Of a stretch of 5,045 nucleotides of DNA, positions 1-5,045 are shown one piece after another. The stretch is taken from positions 1 to 5,045 of the forward strand of contig CALBJS010000164.1 of assembly GCA_937892995.1 (NCBI GenBank), given 5' to 3'. This DNA is from an uncultured Peptococcaceae bacterium (lineage in GTDB: Bacteria > Bacillota > Desulfitobacteriia > Desulfitobacteriales > Syntrophobotulaceae). The stretch's first letter is position 1, and every line of letters starts with the position of its first letter. Below the pieces are notes generated by a model. The model ran no database searches. It saw nothing but the letters and a program-made list of their open reading frames with translations, and was not told the DNA's origin. The translations under genes were made by a program, and so were the position numbers.

Positions 1-917
1 ACCGAGAGACAAGCCATCGTAAATAGAGGAATTTTGGGCAATCCCAGAATAGCTAAAGCTACAAGTACCGCCGCCGTAATATAGAGAGCTTTGGGGATTC
101 TAAAAAGCTGCTTGGCCAGATCCTCGCCCAGATTCGTATCAGATGCAGCCCGAGTCACGACTAGCCCTGTCGCTGTTGAAATCAGCAAGGCCGGGATTTG
201 AGAAACCAGACCATCACCGATAGTGAGAAGAGTGTAAGTGTGAAGTGCTTCGCCCACAGGCATGCCCATGGTGAATATCCCAATGACCATGATATTGATA
301 AGTAAGATAATAATCGCAGCGATGGCATCCCCTTTGACGAACTTACTGGCCCCATCCATCGCTCCATAAAAGTCCCCTTCCTGTTGGATTATCTTTCTTC
401 TATTCTTGGCTTCCAGATCAGTAATAGCACCTGCATTCAAATCAGCATCAATACCCATTTGTTTTCCGGGCATAGCATCTAAAGTGAAACGAGCAGCCAC
501 TTCAGATACCCGTTCAGCACCTTTGGTAATTACAATAAATTGAACCACTACCAAAATACAAAAAACGATAAATCCGACCACCGGGTTACCTTGGATTACG
601 AATTCTCCGAACTGTTGAATGACATCTCCGGCGTAAGCCTCAAGTAAAATTAGTTTCGTGGTAGCCAGGTTTAAAGATAACCGAAAAAGAGTCATGGTTA
701 GGAGCAGAGAAGGTAGTACGGAAAATTCTAAAGGATTCTTAGTAAAGACAGCCAGCATTAAGATAAGGACAGAGCCTGTAATATTTAAGGTAATTAAAAA
801 ATCCAGCCAACCGGCAGGGATGGGAACCACCATCATAACTACAATGCCTACTATTCCAAAGGCTGCGATTACGTCTGTGCTTTGTTTAATTCTACTATTG
901 TGTACCGTAGTCACCAT
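1..917 (-). CDS. flhA: Flagellar export gate protein FlhA (N-terminal part, runs off window)
   Basis: FlhA (FHIPEP family) forms the nonameric ring of the flagellar type III export apparatus in the inner membrane and docks substrate-chaperone complexes through its cytosolic C-terminal domain. About 305 codons are visible, without interruption; the C-terminal export domain lies beyond the left edge. After a short polar start (MVTTVHNSRIKQSTDV) come hydrophobic segments typical of the membrane domain. The family signature is clear near residues 131-157 (TKGAERVSEVAARF, then LDAMPGKQMGID), followed by the DADLNAGAITDLEA and GDFYGAMDGASKFVKGD stretches. The ATG at 917-915 is chosen because an AAGGGGG ribosome binding site at 934-928 lies 10 nt upstream and overlaps the flhB stop; the adjacent GTG codon is a weaker alternative. 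It lies 16 nt after flhB, so translation is probably coupled. Identity is essentially certain. Confidence 0.97.
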   Translation of the reverse strand, partial: MVTTVHNSRIKQSTDVIAAFGIVGIVVMMVVPIPAGWLDFLITLNITGSVLILMLAVFTKNPLEFSVLPSLLLTMTLFRLSLNLATTKLILLEAYAGDVIQQFGEFVIQGNPVVGFIVFCILVVVQFIVITKGAERVSEVAARFTLDAMPGKQMGIDADLNAGAITDLEAKNRRKIIQQEGDFYGAMDGASKFVKGDAIAAIIILLINIMVIGIFTMGMPVGEALHTYTLLTIGDGLVSQIPALLISTATGLVVTRAASDTNLGEDLAKQLFRIPKALYITAAVLVALAILGLPKIPLFTMACLS

Positions 918-933
918 TATCAGGTAGCCCCCT

Positions 934-1992
934 TTAAGCCGAGTAATACCGCTTGCGTTTATTAAGCTTATAGACGAACGCTAGTACTTCTGCCACTGCT
1001 TTATATAGATCCGTCGGCACCATTTGCCCCAATTCTACTTGAGCAAAAAGGGCCCGGGCCAAAGGTTTATTCTCCATAATCACAATATTATTTTCTTCCG
1101 CAATAGCCCGAATTCTCAAGGCTAGCTCATTTTGTCCCTTCGCCACCACGTAAGGGGCAGAGTGGATAGCTAGATCGTACTTAAGGGCTACCGCATAATG
1201 AGTAGGGTTAGTGATGACGACATCAGCTTGTTTTAGGTCCTCCATCATCCTCCGCATGGCCAGCATTCTTTGCTGCTTTCTGATCTGAGCCTTAAGCAAA
1301 GGATCTCCCTCCGTTTGTTTATATTCCTCTTTAATCTCTTCATAGGACATCCGCAGGTTTTTCTCATACTCCCACCATTGGTAAAGAAAATCAGCAAAAG
1401 CAATAATTAAAAAAGCCAAAGCCGCCTTCCAAGCTAGTTCGAACAGCAGACCTCCTAAGAGCGTAGCAGATTGAAAGACATTAATCCCCTGAAGAGCAGG
1501 GAAAATATTGATATTATCCCGGATAACATCAAAAAGAAAATAACCGATTACAAATACTTTAAATAAAGATTTGATCAATTGAACCAAGGCCTTAAGACCG
1601 AACATCCTTTTTAATCCTTGAATGGGGCTAAGCCTGGATAATTGAGGCTTGATCGGCTCTACTGTGAACAGAGAACCAACTTGTAAAAAATTAACTACTA
1701 TGGCCGTTATCAGTGATGCCAAAAAGATAGGTCCCATGATAAGTAGACACTGCCAAGACAGATTCATCATTACTTCCCAAACAGAACGGACATTCCATTC
1801 CAGAGATAAAGAAGTTGAATACTTAAACAAATCAGCAATTTTGTTCAAAACATTAGGCAACCAAAACCTCAGTAAACCGACCAGTGCCAAAAGCATGACA
1901 GCCGAAGTTAATTCTTGGCTTTTTAGTACCTGTCCTTTTTTACGGGCCTCTTGTCGTCGTTTAGGGGTTGCCGGAAATCTTTTTTCCGCTAT
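934..1992 (-). CDS. flhB: Flagellar export switch protein FlhB, with apparent ATA start
   Basis: FlhB is the inner-membrane export protein that switches secretion from rod/hook to filament substrates after self-cleavage in its cytoplasmic domain. Read from ATA at 1992 it has 352 residues, normal for the family. The basic N-terminus (AEKRFPATPKRRQEARKKGQ) is the conserved FlhB/YscU opening. About four membrane segments follow (near 33-45, 83-105, 140-157, 177-202), then a charged linker and the autocleavage motif NPTH at residues 262-265 (Asn codon at 1209-1207), in the context DVVITNPTHYAVALKY. The first in-frame ATG is at 1896; starting there would remove the conserved 32-residue N-terminus and has no ribosome binding site. 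No ATG, GTG or TTG occurs between the in-frame TAG at 1995-1993 and that ATG. The ATA overlaps the fliR stop and has a strong Shine-Dalgarno (1999-2007). Identity is certain; the start codon is unusual and may reflect a base error. Confidence 0.93.
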   Translation of the reverse strand: MAEKRFPATPKRRQEARKKGQVLKSQELTSAVMLLALVGLLRFWLPNVLNKIADLFKYSTSLSLEWNVRSVWEVMMNLSWQCLLIMGPIFLASLITAIVVNFLQVGSLFTVEPIKPQLSRLSPIQGLKRMFGLKALVQLIKSLFKVFVIGYFLFDVIRDNINIFPALQGINVFQSATLLGGLLFELAWKAALAFLIIAFADFLYQWWEYEKNLRMSYEEIKEEYKQTEGDPLLKAQIRKQQRMLAMRRMMEDLKQADVVITNPTHYAVALKYDLAIHSAPYVVAKGQNELALRIRAIAEENNIVIMENKPLARALFAQVELGQMVPTDLYKAVAEVLAFVYKLNKRKRYYSA

Positions 1993-2768
1993 CTACTCCA
2001 CCCCCTTAATAGTTCAAAGACCCATTGCATAGTAGTATCAAAAACTTGGGATACTGACTCCCCAAAGAAGGGAATCATCAGGAAAAGAAGAGTAATCCCA
2101 AAGATGATTTTCACAGGAAAAATAACGGAAAACATATTTAACTGGGGAACAGTCTTGGACAAAAGACCTACCCCAAAGTCGGCCAGAAATAAAGCTCCAA
2201 AAACCGGCATAGCTATTTGCAAAGATAAAGCGATCACTTTAGCTGTAACCTTAATGTAGAATGCTACTCCATAGCTTAAAGCTCCGGGATTTATCGGTAA
2301 GAATTCATAACTTCTGACCATCGCTGCGATGATATAGTGATGCGAATTTGTAGCTAGAAGGAGCATGGTAGTCAGAACCATAAGAAAACTTCCGGTCATA
2401 GGGCTTTGCATCCCATTGATTGGATCTACAGTATTCCCCATATGGAAGCCAAGCTGAAAATCAATCAGTTGGCCTGCTCCTTGCATAATCGCTGTCACCA
2501 AATTAATGATAAAACCCAAGGCAAGCCCCACTAGAACTTCTTTGATGATTATCCCCACTAGCGGTAAGAGTTCTCCCGGGATGACAGGACCCTCAGCAAG
2601 TACCAAAGGAAATAAAACAACAGTCAGGCTTGCAGCTAATCCAAGCTTTACCATTCCCGGTACTCCCCTGGCTCCAAAGACAGGTGCAATCATCACCATT
2701 CCCGCCCAACGAGAAAAGACAAGTAAAAATAAAGAAAGATTCCACTGCAATAGATCTCCTAAACTCAA
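1989..2768 (-). CDS. fliR: Flagellar export gate protein FliR
   Basis: FliR is the single-copy membrane subunit that completes the FliP5-FliQ4-FliR1 export gate at the base of the flagellum. The 259-residue product has the usual family length and is strongly hydrophobic throughout. Recognisable family stretches include FSRWAGMVMIAPVFGARGVP (residues 18-37), GAGQLIDFQLGFHMGNTVDP (97-116) and DFGVGLLSKTVPQLNMFSVI (197-216), the last matching the conserved GLLSRTVPQ-N-F region. The start is TTG at 2768-2766, with GGAGGAGG at 2780-2773 ending 4 nt before it (the GGAGG core is 7 nt away). Its stop TAG (1991-1989) overlaps the apparent ATA start of flhB. If that ATA were an ATG in reality, the stop would become TGG and FliR would gain 22 residues before the next stop. 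A tiny open frame ends on the FliR start (2765-2794). Identity is certain. Confidence 0.96.
   Translation of the reverse strand: MSLGDLLQWNLSLFLLVFSRWAGMVMIAPVFGARGVPGMVKLGLAASLTVVLFPLVLAEGPVIPGELLPLVGIIIKEVLVGLALGFIINLVTAIMQGAGQLIDFQLGFHMGNTVDPINGMQSPMTGSFLMVLTTMLLLATNSHHYIIAAMVRSYEFLPINPGALSYGVAFYIKVTAKVIALSLQIAMPVFGALFLADFGVGLLSKTVPQLNMFSVIFPVKIIFGITLLFLMIPFFGESVSQVFDTTMQWVFELLRGWSR
1999..2007 (-). promoter_or_regulatory. Strong Shine-Dalgarno for flhB at a non-canonical start
   Basis: On the minus strand AAGGGGGTG differs at one base from AAGGAGGTG, a near-perfect match to the 16S rRNA 3' end. It lies inside the last codons of fliR, 6 nt before the ATA at 1992-1990. This placement is what decides the flhB start: the signal would be far too distant (over 100 nt) from the ATG at 1896. 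Confidence 0.75.
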
Positions 2769-2794
2769 ATTTCCTCCTCCGCCTTTAGGAACAT
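2765..2794 (-). CDS. Possible 9-codon leader minicistron before fliR
   Basis: In the 41-nt gap between fliQ and fliR, an ATG at 2794-2792 opens a frame encoding MFLKAEEEI and ends at TGA (2767-2765). It has a textbook ribosome binding site, AAAGGAGG at 2807-2800, 5 nt before the ATG, better than several sites of the real genes here. Its TGA overlaps the TTG of fliR as TTGA, the arrangement typical of translational coupling. The codons GCG GAG GAG GAA double as the fliR Shine-Dalgarno. This could be a coupling leader that feeds ribosomes to the weak TTG start. It could also be a relic of an older fliR start, or chance in a purine-rich spacer. The peptide has no recognisable function, and nothing in the window shows that it is made. 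Confidence 0.35.
   Translation of the reverse strand: MFLKAEEEI
2773..2780 (-). promoter_or_regulatory. Ribosome binding site deciding the TTG start of fliR
   Basis: GGAGGAGG on the minus strand, with its GGAGG core 7 nt before TTG at 2768. There is no nearby in-frame ATG, so the TTG start rests on this site and on the normal N-terminus it gives. The site lies inside the coding part of the upstream 9-codon frame, so ribosomes translating that frame would pass over it. Confidence 0.8.
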
Positions 2795-2799
2795 TCCTG

Positions 2800-2807
2800 C
2801 CTCCTTT
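2800..2807 (-). promoter_or_regulatory. Ribosome binding site of the fliQ-fliR minicistron
   Basis: AAAGGAGG on the minus strand, immediately after the fliQ stop codon and 5 nt before the ATG at 2794. It is too far from the fliR TTG (about 31 nt) to serve it directly, so it is a second ribosome binding site in a 41-nt spacer. Confidence 0.5.
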
Positions 2808-2809
2808 CC

Positions 2810-3082
2810 TTAATACCGAGCGAAATTGACCAGTTCAGTAAGCAGGTTCGTGGTATAAGCCGTCATTATATTTAACATCCAGGGACCAAGCAATAATAAA
2901 ATCAGGGCAATCGAAAGAACCTTAGGAATAAACGATAAGGTCTGCTCTTGAATCTGAGTCATAGCTTGGAAGATGCTTACTAGAAGCCCGACCATTAGAC
3001 TTGCAGCAAGTAACGGTCCCCCCACCAAAATCGCTGTCCCTATGGCCTCTTTAGCCATATAGAGAATCTGGTTTTCAGTCAT
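2810..3082 (-). CDS. fliQ: Flagellar export gate protein FliQ
   Basis: FliQ is the small two-helix membrane subunit, four copies of which wrap the FliP/FliR core of the flagellar export gate. The 90-residue product matches the family length of about 89 residues. Two hydrophobic hairpin segments are visible (about residues 14-38 and 52-76), separated by the conserved polar loop QAMTQIQEQTLSFIPK (39-54), a hallmark of FliQ and its injectisome relatives. The ATG at 3082 has GAGGG at 3093-3089, 6 nt upstream. It follows fliP after a 69-nt spacer and precedes fliR by 41 nt, the two loosest joins in this cluster. Nothing is unusual in the protein. Confidence 0.97.
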   Translation of the reverse strand: MTENQILYMAKEAIGTAILVGGPLLAASLMVGLLVSIFQAMTQIQEQTLSFIPKVLSIALILLLLGPWMLNIMTAYTTNLLTELVNFARY

Positions 3083-3151
3083 AGTGATCCCTCAAAAAGT
3101 TTTTATAAAATCTTTGTATTGTGCTTATTTGCATTGAACATTCAGATTTCC

Positions 3152-3802
3152 TTACGAAAAGCTGGTAACCAGAGATTGAACGACCAAATGCCAGCCATCT
3201 ACTAGAACAAAAAGCAATATTTTAAACGGCAGGGAGATCATCATTGGCGGCATCATCATCATTCCCATAGACATTAAAGTGCTGGCCACGATCATATCAA
3301 TAATCATAAAAGGAATAAAAATAGCAAAGCCCATCTGAAAAGCTGTTTTTAGTTCACTAATAACAAAAGCAGGTATTAGAACATGGGTTGGAATATCACC
3401 ATAGGTTCGTGGCCTTTCCGTTTTAGAGAGACTAACAAATAATTCAAGGTCTTTTTCTCTGGTCTGCTTGAACATAAAAGTTCGTAAAGGTTGTTCCGCA
3501 TTATCTAGAGCTTGTTCCTTGGTAATCTCACTCTGAAGATAAGGCTGGAGTGCTGCACTGTTTACTTCCGAAAAAGTAGGCATCATGACAAAAAAGGTAA
3601 GAAACAGCGAAAGCCCTATGATTATCTGAGTTGGGGGCAACTGCTGAGTACCCAGGGCATTGCGTACAAAGGAAAGAACCACCACTATCCGGGTAAAAGA
3701 GGTCATCAGAACCAAGATAGCAGGTGCTAGGGAAAGAACGGTAATCAGCATGAACAGTTGAACAGCAGAACTAGTCTGGCCTAGATCAAGGGTCATGTTC
3801 AT
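3152..3802 (-). CDS. fliP: Flagellar export gate protein FliP
   Basis: FliP forms the pentameric channel core of the flagellar type III export gate. The 216-residue product closely resembles the short Bacillus form, with no cleavable signal peptide of the enterobacterial kind: the first membrane segment starts about residue 15. Family blocks are clear: TSFTRIVVVLSFVRNALGTQ (34-53), the QLPPTQIIIGLSLFLTFFVM region, the charged loop near 90-135, IPAFVISELKTAFQMGFAIF (143-162), and the C-terminal LPFKILLFVLVDGWHLV. The methionine gasket that closes the gate appears as MMMMPPMM (181-188). The ATG at 3802 overlaps the fliO stop by 4 nt (ATGA), and an AGGAGG at 3815-3810 inside fliO lies 7 nt upstream, so translation is coupled to fliO. 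Identity is certain. Confidence 0.97.
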   Translation of the reverse strand: MNMTLDLGQTSSAVQLFMLITVLSLAPAILVLMTSFTRIVVVLSFVRNALGTQQLPPTQIIIGLSLFLTFFVMMPTFSEVNSAALQPYLQSEITKEQALDNAEQPLRTFMFKQTREKDLELFVSLSKTERPRTYGDIPTHVLIPAFVISELKTAFQMGFAIFIPFMIIDMIVASTLMSMGMMMMPPMMISLPFKILLFVLVDGWHLVVQSLVTSFS

Positions 3803-4266
3803 TTATCTACCTCCTCTAGCAGACGTTCAAGTTCCGCAGAGAACCCACTTTTTCTCTTTTTACTTCTTAGTTTTTTTCCAATACCGGTCATGAATTTATC
3901 CATTTTCTCTTCCGGCCTGCTGGCAATCTCCTCCAAGATATCAGCAACGATCTCAGGATCATTAATTTCCGCTATCTTAGTAAGATGATGATCAGTTCCC
4001 CCTAAAATCTGTATTTTTCCGGCTATCTCGACAAGGTACAAGACCTGTTGGCCACCTAACACCTGACGATCGAGAACTCTAACCCACGGTGATTGCATAT
4101 TACGGAAGGAAAAGCGGTTAAGCCTTTTGATCATCCATAAAGATACTATCAGAATGATGAGAAAGACAAAGATGGTACCGATAAGGCCAGCCCAGGAAAA
4201 AGGCTCGGTCACAGCAAGGGCAGGTATGTTAGGGTTATAAGGCTGATTCTCAATACCGTTAGGCAT
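3799..4266 (-). CDS. fliO: Flagellar biosynthesis protein FliO (FliO/FliZ family)
   Basis: FliO is a poorly conserved bitopic membrane protein that stabilises or assembles FliP into the export gate. The 155-residue product has a short extracytoplasmic-type N-terminus, one transmembrane segment (about 27-47, containing LIGTIFVFLIILIVSLWMIK), then a cytoplasmic domain. That domain carries the family-like pattern VRVLDRQVLGGQQVLYLVEI (about 62-81) and the ILGGTDHHLTKI stretch. The tail is charged and lysine-rich (KKLRSKKRKSG near 131-141). The ATG at 4266 starts 2 nt after the cheY stop. The only upstream Shine-Dalgarno-like bases (AAGG at 4283-4280) are about 13 nt away, so initiation probably depends on ribosomes ending cheY. 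Assignment rests on the membrane topology, the domain pattern and its fixed place before fliP. Confidence 0.92.
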   Translation of the reverse strand: MPNGIENQPYNPNIPALAVTEPFSWAGLIGTIFVFLIILIVSLWMIKRLNRFSFRNMQSPWVRVLDRQVLGGQQVLYLVEIAGKIQILGGTDHHLTKIAEINDPEIVADILEEIASRPEEKMDKFMTGIGKKLRSKKRKSGFSAELERLLEEVDK

Positions 4267-4268
4267 GA

Positions 4269-4631
4269 CTATTTCAAAGCCTTAGCAACAGCTTCGAGAA
4301 CCCTATCTGCCTGAAAGGGTTTGACCACGAAATCCTTGGCTCCCGACTGAATTGCTTCGATTACCATGGATTGCTGCCCCATGGCACTACACATAATAAT
4401 CTTAGCTTGAGGATCTTTGGCCCGAATCTCTTTCACAGCCTGCAGGCCATCCATTTCGGGCATGGTAATATCCATGATGGTAATATCGGGTTTAATTTCC
4501 GAATATTTTTCTATAGCAACTATGCCATTCTCGGCCTCACCTACAACCTGATAGCCATTATTGGCAAGGATGTCCTTAAGCATCATTCTCATAAATGCGG
4601 CATCATCTACTAGCATTACTGTATTACCCAC
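4269..4631 (-). CDS. cheY: Chemotaxis response regulator CheY
   Basis: CheY is the single-domain receiver that, when phosphorylated by CheA, binds the flagellar switch to control rotation. The 120-residue product is a complete receiver: acidic pair D9-D10 in VMLVDDAAFMRMML, phospho-acceptor D54 in TIMDITMPEMDG, S82 in MCSAMGQQSM (the Ser/Thr switch position) and K104 in DFVVKPFQADR. Position 101 is Phe, as in Bacillus CheY, where enteric CheY has Tyr. The overall match to Bacillus CheY is very close. The start is GTG at 4631-4629, since AAGGAGG at 4646-4640 lies 8 nt upstream. An ATG five codons later would cut the first strand. That ribosome binding site overlaps the fliY stop codon (TAAGGAGG), so the two genes abut. 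Its place inside the flagellar operon beside fliY is the standard Firmicute arrangement. Confidence 0.97.
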   Translation of the reverse strand: MGNTVMLVDDAAFMRMMLKDILANNGYQVVGEAENGIVAIEKYSEIKPDITIMDITMPEMDGLQAVKEIRAKDPQAKIIMCSAMGQQSMVIEAIQSGAKDFVVKPFQADRVLEAVAKALK

Positions 4632-4639
4632 TTCTTCTT

Positions 4640-4646
4640 CCTCCTT
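4640..4646 (-). promoter_or_regulatory. Consensus ribosome binding site of cheY, fused to the fliY stop
   Basis: AAGGAGG on the minus strand, 8 nt before the GTG start at 4631. The fliY stop TAA (4647-4645) supplies its first two bases. It selects the GTG rather than the downstream ATG at 4616. Confidence 0.85.
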
Positions 4647-5045
4647 AGTTTAATGTATCTATTCGGTCATCCGGGTTGACTATTTCTGTAATCCGAATCC
4701 CAAAGGTTTCATTGATTACTACTACCTCACATTTAGCAATAAGCTTACCATTGACTATCATATCTACAGGCTCGCCCGCTAAACGGTCGAGTTCAATTAC
4801 AGAGCCGGGTCCTAACTCTAGGATTTCTTTAATAGTCTTGGATGCCTTCCCTAATTCAACACTTACCTGTAAGGGAACATCAAAAATAAGTCCTAAATTA
4901 TTTGGTAGCGAAGGTACTCCTCCAGGGGAAAGCGGAGCGGAGCGAACTGAGCCGGCTGGACAAGTGTTGGTTGTTCTTTCTTATGAAAACTACCCTGGTT
5001 AGTCCCATATAATGGAGGCAAAGATATATCCTGGGGAGGCTGCCA
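4645..5045 (-). CDS. fliY: Flagellar motor switch protein FliY, C-terminal part, with apparent frameshift
   Basis: FliY is the Firmicute C-ring protein that joins a CheC-type phosphatase domain to a FliN/SpoA domain; only the linker and FliN domain fall in the window. From 5045 the frame reads a Pro/Gln-rich linker (WQPPQDISLPPLYGTNQG, later QPTLVQPAQFAPL), then runs into nonsense and stops at TAG (4895-4893). The FliN domain is in another frame, open from 4980 to the TAA at 4647-4645. It contains NLGLIFDVPLQVSVELG, the core TIKEILELGPGSVIELDRLA, GEPVDMIVNGKL and FGIRITEIV, all strongly FliN-like. That frame has no ATG, GTG or TTG before 4761, so the domain cannot start by itself. The frames join perfectly if one 5-bp unit of the repeat at 4931-4944 is removed. 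The usual AKGEVVV has Cys for Gly here. It may be a true pseudogene, a phase-variable gene or a sequence error. Confidence 0.9.
4931..4944 (-). repeat. 5-bp tandem repeat at the fliY frame break
   Basis: On the plus strand AGCGG occurs twice in a row followed by AGCG, giving 2.8 units (minus strand CGCTC CGCTC CGCT). It sits in the FliY linker exactly between the upstream linker frame and the downstream FliN frame. Dropping one unit yields QFAPLSPGGVPSLPNNLG in a single frame. The tract is short, so slipped-strand change is possible but not strongly predicted from copy number. Confidence 0.8.

Noticed and set aside
658..927. Plus-strand open frame of 89 codons antisense to the 5' end of flhA
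   Set aside because: It lies wholly opposite a clear flhA coding region, its protein has no recognisable domain, and its composition is what the reverse of hydrophobic codons gives.
1649..2259. Two overlapping plus-strand open frames (1649-2032, 1951-2259) opposite the fliR-flhB junction
   Set aside because: Both are antisense to strongly conserved genes and show no domain or ribosome binding site worth trusting.
3083..3151. Small frames in the fliP-fliQ spacer (ATG at 3141, 12 codons; ATG at 3134, running into fliQ) and an AT-rich imperfect dyad near 3101-3120
   Set aside because: The first frame has only a modest AAGG signal and does not touch the fliQ start; the second has no ribosome binding site. 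The dyad is almost pure A:T with a mismatch and no following U-tract, so it is not a credible terminator.
3243..3268. Methionine-rich run MMMMPPMM in FliP as a novel feature
   Set aside because: It is the known methionine gasket of FliP; Bacillus FliP has a nearly identical run.
4920..4945. Programmed ribosomal frameshift at the CTTTCCCC run as the explanation for the split fliY
   Set aside because: The required shift is -1, but slipping there would mispair both tRNAs (TTT to CTT, CCC to TCC), and no stimulatory structure is obvious. A 5-bp duplication explains the frame change exactly.
4676..5002. Plus-strand open frame of 108 codons opposite fliY
   Set aside because: The opposite strand encodes a clear FliN domain; the plus-strand product is Ser/Thr/Ile-rich shadow without family features.

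Overview
The window is a dense, single-direction flagellar gene cluster. Everything coding lies on the minus strand, so genes are read from high to low coordinates: fliY (3' part), cheY, fliO, fliP, fliQ, fliR, flhB, flhA (5' part). This is the order known from the fla/che operon of Bacillus and Clostridia. A CheY of Bacillus type sits between FliY and FliO, and the FliY C-terminus carries a FliN/SpoA domain. Together these point to a Gram-positive Firmicute with peritrichous-type flagella. I would guess a Clostridia member of the Desulfitobacterium/Desulfosporosinus kind, from protein feel and moderate GC only.

Layout: 4645-5045 holds the end of fliY (C-ring switch protein). 4269-4631 is cheY. 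3799-4266 is fliO, 3152-3802 fliP, 2810-3082 fliQ and 1989-2768 fliR. flhB occupies 934-1992 if its conserved N-terminus is included, and flhA runs from 917 off the left edge. Genes overlap or nearly touch except for two short gaps (3083-3151 and 2769-2809). I see no terminator or promoter inside the cluster, so it reads as part of one long transcript. No gene-free stretch exceeds about 70 bases.

FliP, FliQ and FliR build the core of the flagellar type III export gate, and FliO helps assemble it. FlhB is the substrate-specificity switch and FlhA the major export-gate/docking protein. FliY and CheY belong to the motor switch and its chemotactic control.

The gene content is ordinary; I found no new system. 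Three local oddities deserve attention. (1) fliY is split between two reading frames at a 5-bp tandem repeat (4931-4944), and removing one repeat unit restores a perfect family-like reading. (2) flhB has no ATG, GTG or TTG start for its conserved N-terminus; a near-consensus Shine-Dalgarno sits correctly before an ATA codon that overlaps the fliR stop. (3) A 9-codon minicistron with a strong ribosome binding site lies between fliQ and fliR, and its stop overlaps the TTG start of fliR.
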